Below, piece by piece: positions 48,998 through 58,168 of a DNA stretch of 64,000 bases (position 1 is the first letter of the stretch; each line of letters begins with the position of its first letter). The notes beneath the pieces were generated by a model that was not told where the DNA came from, made no database searches, and was given only the letters and a program-made list of their open reading frames with translations. The stretch covers positions 1-64,000 of the forward strand of contig JAEWEY010000011.1 in NCBI GenBank assembly GCA_023389105.1, read 5' to 3'. This DNA is from Pseudomonadota bacterium. Lineage in GTDB: Bacteria > Pseudomonadota > Alphaproteobacteria > Sphingomonadales > Sphingomonadaceae. Made by a program: the position numbers and the translations under genes.

Positions 48998-49309
48998 GTG
49001 AGTGACGCCCGGGAACGGATTGCCGAGATCGTCGGCAAGGACGACATCGTCCTGTTCATGAAGGGGACCGCGCTGTTCCCGCAATGCGGCTTCTCAAGCC
49101 GCGCCATCGCCATCCTCGACCGGCTCGGCGCCAAGTACGAGACGGTCGACGTCCTGCAGGATCCGGAGATCCGTCAGGGCATCAAGGAATATTCGGACTG
49201 GCCGACGATCCCTCAGCTTTATGTGAAGGGGGAATTCGTCGGCGGCTCGGACATCATGATGGAGATGTTCGAAAGCGGCGAATTGCAGCAATTGCTAGAA
49301 GCGGCTTGA
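48998..49309 (+). CDS. grxD: Monothiol glutaredoxin (Grx4 type)
   Basis: 103 residues with GTG start. The active site CGFS in FPQCGFSSRAIAIL, the TIPQLYVKGEFVGGSDIMME segment and WPTIPQ mark Grx4/GrxD. It holds a glutathione-ligated [2Fe-2S] cluster and partners BolA. Third gene of the zeta-bolA-grx4 operon. Confidence 0.97.
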   Translation: MSDARERIAEIVGKDDIVLFMKGTALFPQCGFSSRAIAILDRLGAKYETVDVLQDPEIRQGIKEYSDWPTIPQLYVKGEFVGGSDIMMEMFESGELQQLLEAA

Positions 49310-49329
49310 GTTCTGGCGCCTGAAATGAA

Positions 49330-49375
49330 GAAGGGGCGGAACAGCTGGACCAGAGAACCGCTGTGCCGCCCCTTC
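49330..49375 (+). terminator. Long hairpin after grxD
   Basis: GAAGGGGCGG (49330-49339) and CCGCCCCTTC (49366-49375) with an inner ACAGC/GCTGT helix (49341-49345 and 49360-49364) separated by an A-G mismatch, loop of 14 nt. Probably ends the operon, although the T-run is poor. Confidence 0.55.
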
Positions 49376-49564
49376 ATGGCGTGGAACCAAGTGGACGTGA
49401 TATATGTAGCAATCGGCGTGCCAAATTGAATTAATGGCAGATTTCCGCCGTTTTCTGCCGGGCGGAGCAAGGACAGAACAGCACGTGCGTAAAGATTTCC
49501 GACAGATTCGGCCGGATTGTACGGCTGTTGGCACTTTGCCGTGCGTGCGCGGTTGGACAGGCCA

Positions 49565-50809
49565 GTGAGCCGTCACGACCCCGAACCGGTCCGCGGTTGC
49601 GGGCCGAAACTTTTCTGCGAGCTGACCCAGAGCTGGTCGGATGTCGGCGGCGGTGTGCGCACCTATCTGCTCCACAAGCGCCGCCATATCCTGGAGCAGA
49701 CGCCTCACCGCCATTTGATGATTATCCCCGGCGAGCGCGACGAGGTGATCGAGGAAGACCGAGCGATCACCGTGACGATCAAGTCACCGCACGTGCCTGG
49801 AAGCCCGCACTACCGCTTCATGCTGCGCAACGGAGCCGTCCGGAAAGCGCTGGAACGCTTCAAGCCCGATCTGATCGAGAGCCAGGATGCCTACAACCTG
49901 CCTTGGGCGGCCATCGCGCATCGCCGGAAGCATCCCGATACGGCGCTGATCGCGGCGTACATGACGGACTTCCCGACGGTCTATGTCGAACGCCCGTTCG
50001 CCAAGTTCGTCGGCCGAACGATCGCCAATCTCTGCCGCAGCATATGCTATGCTTATTGCGGCTTTCTCTATCGCCGCTTCGACAATATGTTCGCGCTCAG
50101 CGAGAACGGCGGGGCGGCGAAGCTGCGGCAGTTGGGAATCGAGCGCATCGACGTGGTGCCGCTCGGAGTCGAGATCGGCGAATTCGGCCGCGATCGCCGC
50201 AGCCCGGAATTGCGCGCCAAGCTGGGCCTGAGCGACAGCCAGCCGCTTCTGATCTACGTCGGACGGCTCGACGGCGAAAAGAAGCCCGACGTGGTCGTCG
50301 ATGCCTTTCGCCGGCTGCCGCGCAATCTTGGCGCAAAGCTGGTCCTGCTCGGCGAAGGTCCGCTGCGCAGTGAGATCGCGGCACTAAACGACGACCGCAT
50401 CCTGATGCCGGGGTACGTTAAGGGCCGAGCCGAGCTCGCGAAGTGGTTGGCAAGTGCGGACATTTACGCTTCGGGCATGGCCGACGAGACGTTCGGCGTA
50501 TCGATTATCGAGGCGCAGGCTTCGGGTTTGCCAGTGGTGGGTGTCGCGGCCGGCGCGATGGTCGATCGCGTGACGGACGAGACCGGCCGGCTCGGCCCGG
50601 TTGGCGACGGTGAGAAGATGGCGGCAAATATCCTCGAGGTCTGGAACGGCGATCTCGAAGCGATGCGCGAGGCGGCGCGCGCGCATGCCCTGCAATTCAG
50701 CTGGGACAGCAGCATGGAAGCCCTGTTCACCCGCGTTTATCCGGCGGCCTTCGAACGGCGGCGGCTGCAGCATAGCGCGACGCCCGGCGCCGTCGTGGCG
50801 GCGGCCTGA
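49565..50809 (+). CDS. GT4-family glycosyltransferase
   Basis: 414 residues from the GTG at 49565. GT-B fold with the donor-site region IYVGRLDGEKKPDVVVDAFR and the EX7E-type motif ETFGVSIIEAQASGLPVVGV. The N-terminal acceptor domain begins LFCELTQSWSDVGGGVRTYL. It transfers an activated sugar, probably to a lipid or polysaccharide. No other glycan gene is adjacent. A TTG at 49517 would extend it by 16 residues. Confidence 0.9.
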   Translation: MSRHDPEPVRGCGPKLFCELTQSWSDVGGGVRTYLLHKRRHILEQTPHRHLMIIPGERDEVIEEDRAITVTIKSPHVPGSPHYRFMLRNGAVRKALERFKPDLIESQDAYNLPWAAIAHRRKHPDTALIAAYMTDFPTVYVERPFAKFVGRTIANLCRSICYAYCGFLYRRFDNMFALSENGGAAKLRQLGIERIDVVPLGVEIGEFGRDRRSPELRAKLGLSDSQPLLIYVGRLDGEKKPDVVVDAFRRLPRNLGAKLVLLGEGPLRSEIAALNDDRILMPGYVKGRAELAKWLASADIYASGMADETFGVSIIEAQASGLPVVGVAAGAMVDRVTDETGRLGPVGDGEKMAANILEVWNGDLEAMREAARAHALQFSWDSSMEALFTRVYPAAFERRRLQHSATPGAVVAAA

Positions 50810-50851
50810 CGGTTCAACGGCGGTTCACGGGCAGGGGGCGACGGTAGGCAG

Positions 50852-51697
50852 ATGGAATGGGGGATCCGCACGCCGCTGGGAATGATTGCGCTGCTCGGCG
50901 CGGCGTCTGCGTTGACGGGGGCAGCTGCGCCGACGCGGTCCGCCGAAAAAACACCCGCAGCGCAAAATTGCGAGGCGCATAGTTTCGAAACGACCATTCA
51001 GCTGCAGGGACCAGACGGCAAGCCGCGTTCGTCCAAGGTCAAGATGTGCGGGACCGAGGGACAGAGCGATGCTGATTGGATCCACACGCTTCAGGACGCG
51101 GTGAAGAAGACTTCGCTCAGCGCACAGATGCCATTGGCCGCGAAGGAGCAGATCATCGCTGCGGTGAATGCCGAAATCACGCGGCTGACATCCTCGTCGC
51201 TGTCGCTGCCGGGGGGCGTGGACATTTCGAAGATCGCGAAGTCGAATGCGCCGCGTGCGGCGGACGCGGCGCCCTTGTCCCGCGACTTCGGCGCCCTGCC
51301 GCCGCTCCCGACGGAAACCGCGGTAGCTCCACCCAGCGTCCTCGGTCCGGGTGGCGCGCTTGGCGTCGTCCCGCCTCGGCTGACGCTCCGCTGCGCCTTG
51401 GCAGGGGATGAAGACCGGCCAACCGACTGCGACACGATCGACAAGGATACGGTGTTGGTGCTGCGCGCCGACGAGGCCTTTCCGCGTGGCGTCGAGATGC
51501 GCTTCGCACGGCACGGCGACCAGCGCGCGGAGCTTGAGCTGCCGGCGCTTCGCGTGGGCCAGACGGCAAAGCTCCGCTTGCCCAAAGCGGTTTGCAGCGG
51601 CGTCGTGCGGAGCCGTGTGGAAATCCAGGCGCTCGGCGCGGGGGTCCCTGCGGGAACGGTCGCGGGCCGGATCGGCGAATACGACCTGCGCTGCTAG
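50852..51697 (+). CDS. Exported hypothetical protein
   Basis: 281 residues with a probable signal peptide (MIALLGAASALTGAAAP). No domain I recognise. It has a Pro/Ala-rich middle and a C-terminal region from about 170 with paired cysteines (RCALAGDEDRPTDCDTIDKD, KAVCSGVV, DLRC) that may form disulfides in an exported beta-rich fold. It precedes a metallo-hydrolase gene and shares no ORF overlap with it. Confidence 0.7.
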   Translation: MEWGIRTPLGMIALLGAASALTGAAAPTRSAEKTPAAQNCEAHSFETTIQLQGPDGKPRSSKVKMCGTEGQSDADWIHTLQDAVKKTSLSAQMPLAAKEQIIAAVNAEITRLTSSSLSLPGGVDISKIAKSNAPRAADAAPLSRDFGALPPLPTETAVAPPSVLGPGGALGVVPPRLTLRCALAGDEDRPTDCDTIDKDTVLVLRADEAFPRGVEMRFARHGDQRAELELPALRVGQTAKLRLPKAVCSGVVRSRVEIQALGAGVPAGTVAGRIGEYDLRC

Positions 51698-51729
51698 CCC
51701 GCGGCGGCTCGGCGTGGCAGAGGCGAAGC

Positions 51730-52575
51730 GTGGAAGCGCCCTACGCCAAGCTTGAGGAACTGGAGCCCGGCATCGCCCGCGTGCTTGCCCACAATCCATC
51801 GGCGTTCACTTATTACGGGACGCAAACTTATCTGATCGGCACCCATGAGGTCGCGGTCGTCGATCCCGGTCCCGACCTGCCCGAGCACATCGACGCGCTG
51901 ACCGAAGCAATTGGCGGCCGCAAGGTCGCCGCGATCATGTGCACGCATACGCATCGCGACCATAGCCCCGCCTCGCGGCCGCTGGCCGAGCGGACGGGCG
52001 CGCCGATCATCGGTTGCGCGCCGCTGGCGCTGGAGACTGCCGGGCCCCGCGCCGATGCGGCGTTTGATGGAGATTATGCACCCGACGACGTCCTCGGCGA
52101 TGCCGAGGGGCTGGACCTCGATGGAGAACGGCTAACAGCCGTCGCGACGCCGGGACACACGTCTAACCACCTGTGCTTTGCGTACCGCGGTGCCTTGCTG
52201 AGCGGCGATCACGTGATGGGCTGGTCGACGACGGTGGTCGTACCGCCCGATGGCGACATGGCCGACTATATGGGGAGCCTGGAGAAGCTTCGGCAGCGCG
52301 AGGATCGCATCTATTATCCCGCGCACGGGCCTGCGGTGACGAAACCGCAGCAATATGTCCGGCACCTCGTCGGCCACCGGATGCAACGCGAGCGCCAGAT
52401 CCTGGGCCTGATCGGCGAGCAGGCGCGAACAATCCCCGACATTGTCGCGAACGCTTATCCCGGCCTCGATCCGCGGCTGACGATCGCGGCCGGTGGTTCG
52501 GTGCTTGCACATCTCCGGGACCTTGAGCGGCGCGGGCTCGTTGAACAGCAGCAAGACGCATGGACGACCCGCTGA
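51730..52575 (+). CDS. Metallo-beta-lactamase fold hydrolase (LACTB2/RNase-like)
   Basis: 281 residues from the GTG at 51730. Metal motif THTHRDHSPA, a second-site motif in ATPGHTSNHLCFAYRG and GDHVMGWSTTVVVPPDGDMA. The last 60 residues are a winged-helix-like extension (RQILGLIGEQARTIPDIVAN) as in LACTB2-type proteins. The substrate could be RNA or a small ester. It overlaps the DUF4230 start by 16 nt. Confidence 0.88.
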   Translation: MEAPYAKLEELEPGIARVLAHNPSAFTYYGTQTYLIGTHEVAVVDPGPDLPEHIDALTEAIGGRKVAAIMCTHTHRDHSPASRPLAERTGAPIIGCAPLALETAGPRADAAFDGDYAPDDVLGDAEGLDLDGERLTAVATPGHTSNHLCFAYRGALLSGDHVMGWSTTVVVPPDGDMADYMGSLEKLRQREDRIYYPAHGPAVTKPQQYVRHLVGHRMQRERQILGLIGEQARTIPDIVANAYPGLDPRLTIAAGGSVLAHLRDLERRGLVEQQQDAWTTR

Positions 52576-53303
52576 CCACATCGACTGCGCGGCCCGCCGA
52601 TGGCCAGCGACGCGCGCTGATCCTGGGCGCTGTGCTCATTACCGTGCTGGTTGCGCTGGCGATCGTGCTCGTTATCGGCATGCGTCTAGTCGATCGCGTC
52701 ACGGGCGGGCCGACCCCGCAGACGATTGCCTCTGCCAGCCTGGAATCGATGCGCGCGCAGAATCGGCTTAATGTCTTTGCCGCGCGCTACGTGTCGGTGA
52801 CGACGTCGACCGTCAGCCGATTCGGATTTTCGTCGAAGCGAACCCTAATTCTCCCGGGCGACGTGCGCTACGAGGTCGACCTGTCCAAGCTGCAGCCCGG
52901 CGACGTGCGTTGGGACAAGCAGACCAGCACGCTCAGCGTCCGCTTGCCGGAGGTGGAGATTGCTGGACCGGATGTCGATCTGACCGCGGCGCAGGAATAT
53001 GGCGAGGGCGGCGTCCTTTCGGCGCTGACGAATTCGAGCGAACAACTTGACCAGGCCAACCGGGCCAAGGCCGTGGCCAATTTGCGCAAACAGGCGAGCG
53101 GTGGAGTTCCCATGCGGCTTGCACGCGAGGCTGCCCGCCAGGCCGTCGAGCGCAGCTTCGCAATGCCGCTGCAGGCGGCGGGGTTTGCGGATGCAAAGGT
53201 GAAGGCGACCTTCGCCACGGACGGCGTGCCGCTTGGCGGTGAGCGCATCGAACAGAGCCGCAGCTATAACGAGGTTCTGGAAGAGGCCGCGCGTAAGCGC
53301 TGA
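52560..53303 (+). CDS. DUF4230 membrane-anchored protein
   Basis: 247 residues: one N-terminal membrane helix (ALILGAVLITVLVALAIVLV) and a soluble DUF4230 domain (ASLESMRAQNRLNVFAARYV, DLSKLQPGDVRW, LSVRLPEVEIAGPDVDLTA). Function unknown. It starts inside the 3' end of the metallo-hydrolase gene, so the two are coupled. Confidence 0.85.
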   Translation: MDDPLTTSTARPADGQRRALILGAVLITVLVALAIVLVIGMRLVDRVTGGPTPQTIASASLESMRAQNRLNVFAARYVSVTTSTVSRFGFSSKRTLILPGDVRYEVDLSKLQPGDVRWDKQTSTLSVRLPEVEIAGPDVDLTAAQEYGEGGVLSALTNSSEQLDQANRAKAVANLRKQASGGVPMRLAREAARQAVERSFAMPLQAAGFADAKVKATFATDGVPLGGERIEQSRSYNEVLEEAARKR

Positions 53304-53360
53304 GCCATTGCGGCGAGCGCACGCGCTTCATATCTCGCGCATGACGGTTCGGAGGGTGAT

Positions 53361-54401
53361 TTGAACGACCAGCCTGCATCATTGAAGGGGCTCGATCTGC
53401 TGGGCGAAATCGCGCGGCTCAAGAAAGAGCGCAACGCGGTCATCCTCGCCCATTATTACCAGAAGCCCGAGATCCAGGACCTTGCCGACTTTGTTGGCGA
53501 CAGCCTCGATCTGTCGCGCAAGGCGGCAGAAACGGACGCGGACGTCATCGCCTTCTGCGGTGTCCGCTTCATGGCCGAGACGGCCAAGATCTTGTCGCCC
53601 GAGAAGACGGTGATCCTTCCCGACATGGACGCTGGCTGCAGCCTGGAGGACAGCTGTCCGCCGGACCAATTCGCAGCCTTCCGCGCAGCGCATCCCGATC
53701 ACATCGCGCTCACCTACATAAACTGTTCTGCGGCGGTGAAGGCGCTGAGCGACATTATCGTCACCAGCAGCAGCGCGCACATCATCCTCGACCAGATCCC
53801 AAAAGATCAAAAGATCATCTTCGGCCCAGATCGGCACCTTGGTGGCTATCTGTCGCGCACCTTGGGCCGCGAAATGCTTTTGTGGCCGGGCATCTGCATC
53901 GTTCACCAGGCTTTCAGCGAGACGGAGCTCCTGAAGCTCAAGGCCGAGCATCCGGACGCCCCGGTTGCGGCGCACCCCGAATGTCCCCCGCACATCGTCG
54001 ATCACGCCGACCTGGTAGGGTCGACCAAGGCGATCCTCGATTTCGCGCTGACCTCACCCGCGGAGACGATCCTCGTCGCGACGGAACCGCACATCATCCA
54101 TCAGATGGAAAAGGCGGCGCCGCACAAGACGTTCATCGGCGTCCCCGGGGGCGATGGGAACTGTAACTGCAACATGTGCCCGTACATGGCGCTCAACACG
54201 TTGGAGAAGCTCTACGTGTCGTTGCGTGACCTGGAGCCGCGGATCGAGTTGTCGGCGGACATCATGAACCGCGCGCGCGTGCCGCTGGAACGCATGCTCG
54301 AAATGGCCGGACGAACCGTCGGGCAGGGCGACGTCGGCAAGCCTCTCCTCCCTATCGTGGATCACCCCGAAGAGATCGATCCCGCCATCAGCGGCGACTG
54401 A
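53361..54401 (+). CDS. nadA: Quinolinate synthase NadA
   Basis: 346 residues. It condenses iminoaspartate with dihydroxyacetone phosphate in NAD synthesis and holds one [4Fe-4S] cluster. Sequence marks are AHYYQKPEIQDLADFVGDSL, MDAGCSLEDSC, HPECPPHIVDHADLVGST and the cysteine motif GNCNCNMCPYMALNTL. TTG start with GGAGGG four nt upstream. nadB and nadC are not adjacent. Confidence 0.97.
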   Translation: MNDQPASLKGLDLLGEIARLKKERNAVILAHYYQKPEIQDLADFVGDSLDLSRKAAETDADVIAFCGVRFMAETAKILSPEKTVILPDMDAGCSLEDSCPPDQFAAFRAAHPDHIALTYINCSAAVKALSDIIVTSSSAHIILDQIPKDQKIIFGPDRHLGGYLSRTLGREMLLWPGICIVHQAFSETELLKLKAEHPDAPVAAHPECPPHIVDHADLVGSTKAILDFALTSPAETILVATEPHIIHQMEKAAPHKTFIGVPGGDGNCNCNMCPYMALNTLEKLYVSLRDLEPRIELSADIMNRARVPLERMLEMAGRTVGQGDVGKPLLPIVDHPEEIDPAISGD

Positions 54402-54540
54402 GCATTCGCCGTTAAGCCTCTGGCGTTGTAGCGTGTTTACGACGAACAGAGTCCGTCGCTCGCCGCACATGCGGATGACTGGCTGGTTTTGAGGCGCCCA
54501 TTCCCTAGCTTGGCCTCGGGGAACGTGGGGAGGCGCTTTC

Positions 54541-54981
54541 ATGTATCGGTTTGCTTTGGCGGCATTCGTTGCCGCAACGCCGGCCATCGCCGGCGCCCAA
54601 TCTTTTGCGTCCCAATTTCCGGCGCGGATCATCGCTGCCCACAATGCGGAGCGCATGCGGGCTGGGGTGGCTCCCCTGGTATGGGACAACGCGCTCGGCG
54701 CTGCAGCCGCTCAATACGCGCAGCAAATGGCGCTGACGTCGCGCTTTGCCCATTCCAGTCGCGCGGCGCGGCCTGGAGTCGGCGAAAACCTCTGGATGGG
54801 ATCGCGCGGTGTTTACAGCGTTGAGACGATGGTCGGCGGCTGGTCGTCGGAAAAGCGCTGGTTCCGGGCCGGGCTGTTCCCAAATGTCAGCCGCAATGTC
54901 GATGGACGCCCCGTCGGATACGGCATGCGCTATATTTCGGACCGGACACGAAACGGAACCGTCCTGCGGACTCTCCGTTAA
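54541..54981 (+). CDS. Exported CAP-domain protein lacking the GHYTQ segment
   Basis: 146 residues. A signal peptide (MYRFALAAFVAATPAIAGAQ) and the front half of a CAP (SCP/PR-1) domain: IIAAHNAERMRAGVAPLVWD, AQYAQQMALTSRFAHSS and GENLWMGSRG with AHN and GENL histidine/glutamate residues. The usual GHYTQxVW block after the NVSRN segment is absent, and the later cysteines are replaced (VGYGM, VLRTLR). The tail may be a deletion-worn remnant. GGGGAGG lies seven nt before the ATG. Confidence 0.75.
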   Translation: MYRFALAAFVAATPAIAGAQSFASQFPARIIAAHNAERMRAGVAPLVWDNALGAAAAQYAQQMALTSRFAHSSRAARPGVGENLWMGSRGVYSVETMVGGWSSEKRWFRAGLFPNVSRNVDGRPVGYGMRYISDRTRNGTVLRTLR

Positions 54982-55102
54982 TAGCGTCAGTTACCGCTAA
55001 CGGCGCGTCCTTCGCACGGCACGGCCTGTCGATACCGTGGCTACCAGTGGAGTTCGGTTCAGAATTCACTCGTTAATGCTGCGAAACAGAACAGAAGAGA
55101 GA

Positions 55103-55432
55103 ATGAAGATGACGAAACTAACGAAGATTCTTGTGGCGGCTTCGCTGATTGGCACCAGTGGCGTGCCCGCGATGACCCCGGCTCAGGCGCATTCGACTTA
55201 CTATGCGCACAAGCATACCTATAAGGGTCGCACCCGCTACGCGCAGAAGGTTTGCCGCCATTCTTCGGCCGCAACCGGCAAGGTTGCTGGCGGCGTCGCC
55301 GGCGCCGTGATCGGCAGCAAGGTTCTTGGCGGCGGCCTTCTGGGCGCGGCTGCTGGCGCTGTCGGCGGTGTCGTCGCGGGTGGCGCGATCGACCGTACGC
55401 TGACCAAGGATCGGCGCTGCTACTATCGCTAA
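55103..55432 (+). CDS. Glycine-zipper envelope protein
   Basis: 109 residues. Signal peptide (MKMTKLTKILVAASLIGTSG ... AQAHS), then a single glycine-zipper hairpin (GKVAGGVAGAVIGSKVLGGG, then LLGAAAGAVGGVVAGGAID) of the Rick-17kDa/2TM type that crosses or packs in the outer membrane, with paired Cys around it (KVCRHS, RRCYYR). Function unknown. Confidence 0.82.
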   Translation: MKMTKLTKILVAASLIGTSGVPAMTPAQAHSTYYAHKHTYKGRTRYAQKVCRHSSAATGKVAGGVAGAVIGSKVLGGGLLGAAAGAVGGVVAGGAIDRTLTKDRRCYYR

Positions 55433-55452
55433 GCGAGAGCGGGCGCTGATCG

Positions 55453-56178
55453 GTGCCCGCTTACGCACAGCGTAATGACTTGGGCCGGCCGCGGGAGCGC
55501 GTTCAAGCGCTCGCCGCGGTCGTCGTCGTTCAAGCGGCCATTGGCTTTGCGTTGCTGACAGGCCTGAAGGCCGACTTCCGCCATCCTGTCGATAGCGTTC
55601 AGCGGCTGGTTGAGGTCACGCTCGCCAAACCGCCTCCACCGCCGCCCCGGCCGAAGCCGGTGGAGCAACTTAAGCGCGCGGCGCGAGCGGAAGCAGCGGC
55701 GCCCAAGGCTGAAGCAGCCAGGCCCGGAGGGTCGCCCGGCCCAAAACCGGCGCACGCGCCCCCCTCGGTCACCCCGGTGGTTGCGGTCAATCCGACGGCA
55801 GCGCCTTCCGGCGGCGGGACGGGCAGCGGCCCGGCCGCGGGCTCTGGTGCCGGCGGAGGCACCGGTGGCAACGGCTATGGCGGGGGAGGCGGCGGCACCG
55901 ATCTTGAGCAGATCGCGGGCGAAATCACTCCGCGCGACTACCCGAAGCGGCTGCGGGAAGCCGGCATCGGCGGCACGGTCGGGCTTTCATTCCGGGTCGA
56001 AGCGAACGGGCTCGTCAGCCGCTGCACCGTCACGCAATCGAGCGGCGTGCCGGAACTCGATGCGCTGACCTGCCGCCTGATCATGCAGCGTTTTCGCTAT
56101 CGGCCGTCGACCGACCGCTTCGGCCGGCCAATTCCCGACACCGTCGATGGTGAACACGAATGGATTCCGCACCGTTAG
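55453..56178 (+). CDS. TonB-family energy transducer
   Basis: 241 residues. N-terminal membrane helix (VQALAAVVVVQAAIGFALLT), KPPPPPPRPKPVEQL and a Gly-rich spacer, then the TonB C-terminal domain (PKRLREAGIGGTVGLSFRVE, CTVTQSSGVPELDALTCRLI). A second TonB protein beside the one at 35033. GTG start; its start codon is within a small hairpin (55438-55461). Overlaps the convergent DUF4112 gene by 4 nt. Confidence 0.87.
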   Translation: MPAYAQRNDLGRPRERVQALAAVVVVQAAIGFALLTGLKADFRHPVDSVQRLVEVTLAKPPPPPPRPKPVEQLKRAARAEAAAPKAEAARPGGSPGPKPAHAPPSVTPVVAVNPTAAPSGGGTGSGPAAGSGAGGGTGGNGYGGGGGGTDLEQIAGEITPRDYPKRLREAGIGGTVGLSFRVEANGLVSRCTVTQSSGVPELDALTCRLIMQRFRYRPSTDRFGRPIPDTVDGEHEWIPHR

Positions 56179-56603
56179 GGGCGGCGTGACACCGGTGCGT
56201 CGATTGTCGCGGTGCCCGCATGATGCTTGTCGAGGTGCCGCTTGATGATCTTGAGGTTGCGGGTGTTCGACCGGAAGAAAAAGTCCGGGATGGCGCCAAC
56301 CCACGGGATCAGGCCGAGCAGGAAGTCGAAGCCGACATTGCCGGCCATGCGCGCCATTTGCGTCTTCGACATGCCGAGGTTCTTGGCTTCCCAAACGATG
56401 TAGGCGCCCAGCGCGGCAGCCGCCACGTCGCCAACGCCAGGGATGAGGTCCAGGATCACATCGAGCCCGACCGGCTTGTTAATGCCCGGAACGACGAACA
56501 TGCGTTCGAGCAATTTCTCCATCGCCTCTACGCGTTGGCGGACCGCTTGCGGGTCCGTGCCCAGTTGCGGAAGCGGCAAGCGCTGACTCATTTTCTCGAC
56601 CAT
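56175..56603 (-). CDS. DUF4112 protein
   Basis: 142 residues from MVEKMSQRLPLPQLG. DUF4112 core VDGID-type sequences LLERMFVVPGINKPVGLDVI, LDLIPGVGDVAAAALGAYIV and GNVGFDFLLGLIPWVGAIPD with likely membrane-associated hydrophobic hairpins. Function unknown. Its ATG overlaps the stop of the solute-binding protein gene (TGATG), so it is coupled to it; AGGA lies five nt upstream. Confidence 0.85.
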   Translation of the reverse strand: MVEKMSQRLPLPQLGTDPQAVRQRVEAMEKLLERMFVVPGINKPVGLDVILDLIPGVGDVAAAALGAYIVWEAKNLGMSKTQMARMAGNVGFDFLLGLIPWVGAIPDFFFRSNTRNLKIIKRHLDKHHAGTATIDAPVSRRP

Positions 56604-58066
56604 CAGTTCCTGCCCGGCGGCTGTTGCAGGTCGGTGAGCGTATGGCTGGCGTAACGGTTCCCCGCGAACCCCTGCACACGCGCCGAAACCAGCGACCATC
56701 GTACGGGCGCTGTGATCGGGATGAACAACTGGGCATCGTCGATCCGCGCTGCGGCCTGCGCGAGCAACGCGTAGCGCTGGGCCGGCACCGGTGTCTGCCG
56801 CGCTGCATTCATCAGTTCGTCGGCCTGCGGGTCGCAGACCGGCATCGCCTCACAGCGAAAATGGCGCACGAACCAGGCCGCCGATGTCGATGGGGCCACC
56901 TCATCGATAAGCAGGAAATCGGCGTCCGCGCTCTTTTCGGCCCATTTCACCTTTATGCCGAGCGCGCCCCAATCGCGCGCCAGTTCCTGCAAGAGCTGCG
57001 CGCCGCCAGGACTTTCGGGAAGGGCAACGCGGATCGTCGGCTTATCCCTTCCCAGCAGCCGATCGGCGTCCGCCCGCAGCTGCGCCAGGCGATTGCCCAG
57101 CGGCACCCCGAACCATGCGGGGGAAACGGGGGCGGGGACGTCGCTCAGGCCCGGCTCGAGAAGGGTTGCCCGCGCAGACAGGCCGGGCACGTCCATCCGA
57201 TCGATAAAGCTGTTGCGGTCCAGGACTTGTGAAAGCAGGCGGCGGATTTCCGGCTTATCCAGAGCGCCGCCCGGGCGGGTCGGAACGAGGCCGAACAGGC
57301 CCGATGCCGGGTCGAATCGCAGCGCGCTGCGGGGAAGTTTGACATGCTGCGCAACAGCAAGGTCGGCGAACGTACCGCCGAGGACGAGGTCGGCCTTGCC
57401 GTTGACGAAGGCGCGGACGGCCGCGACGACGCCGTCCGCCGAAAGGGACACCTGTTCCCTCGTGGCCGGCGCGTCATCGTCGGCATCTCCGGGAAGGAGA
57501 CGCTGGAGCTGCACGCCGTCTGCACCGCTCGCCTTGACCGTGAACGGACCCGTCCCTTCGCTGCCCCGCAAGATGGCGAACTCGGGTTGCGCGAGCAGCG
57601 ACAGGAAGTTCGGGCGGGGAGCGACCAGCTGCACTTCGATGACCCGGTCGGTCATCGCGACGATGTCGCCGACCGCGCCGAGCGAGTCCTTAAGGTCGTT
57701 GCGGCTGCCGGATGCGAGCTGCCGTTTCAGGAGGCGGGCGACTTCCTTTGCGGTGATCTTCCGTTTGTCCGGCCACTGCGCGTTCGCAAGGCGGAAGATG
57801 TAGCTGAGGCCGTCGTCGCTGACGTTCCATCGCTCCGCGAGGCCCGGCACGATGTTGCCGGCCGCGTCGAACCGGACCAGCCCTTGCGCGACGTTGGCAA
57901 CGAGCACGGCGTCCTGTGGGGTTAGGGGGCCGCGCGCCGGATCCGTAACCTTGGGTGCGGCGCTGCCGATGACGATGGCCTTCACCGTGCCTTCGGGCTG
58001 CGGACGGCAGGCGACAGGCGCTAGGGCGAGGGCCGGCAAAAGCAGCAGGACGAGGCGACGCCGCAT
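56603..58066 (-). CDS. Family-5 extracellular solute-binding lipoprotein
   Basis: 487 residues from MRRRLVLLLLPALALAPVAC, a lipoprotein signal. Typical SBP family 5 sequences: VLVANVAQGLVRFDAAGNIV, then PGLAERWNVSDDGLSYIFRL, and a second lobe with the dipeptide/nickel-binding organisation. No permease or ATPase genes are adjacent, so it is an orphan, perhaps feeding a transporter encoded elsewhere. The ATG at 58105 would extend it by 13 residues. Divergent from the penicillin-binding protein gene. Confidence 0.87.
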   Translation of the reverse strand: MRRRLVLLLLPALALAPVACRPQPEGTVKAIVIGSAAPKVTDPARGPLTPQDAVLVANVAQGLVRFDAAGNIVPGLAERWNVSDDGLSYIFRLANAQWPDKRKITAKEVARLLKRQLASGSRNDLKDSLGAVGDIVAMTDRVIEVQLVAPRPNFLSLLAQPEFAILRGSEGTGPFTVKASGADGVQLQRLLPGDADDDAPATREQVSLSADGVVAAVRAFVNGKADLVLGGTFADLAVAQHVKLPRSALRFDPASGLFGLVPTRPGGALDKPEIRRLLSQVLDRNSFIDRMDVPGLSARATLLEPGLSDVPAPVSPAWFGVPLGNRLAQLRADADRLLGRDKPTIRVALPESPGGAQLLQELARDWGALGIKVKWAEKSADADFLLIDEVAPSTSAAWFVRHFRCEAMPVCDPQADELMNAARQTPVPAQRYALLAQAAARIDDAQLFIPITAPVRWSLVSARVQGFAGNRYASHTLTDLQQPPGRN

Positions 58067-58168
58067 CGAATGGGCTTTAATCGCAATGGCCGGTTCAGCA
58101 AGCATCTGGATATATCGCGCTCGCTGTATTACTGACGTAAAGCAGTTAGTGCGAGTCCGGCGAGGAAA

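Noticed and set aside
49325..49429. Short ORF beginning MKKGRNSWTREPL after grxD
   Set aside because: It lies over a long hairpin, has no ribosome site and no resemblance to a known small protein; the hairpin is better read as a terminator.
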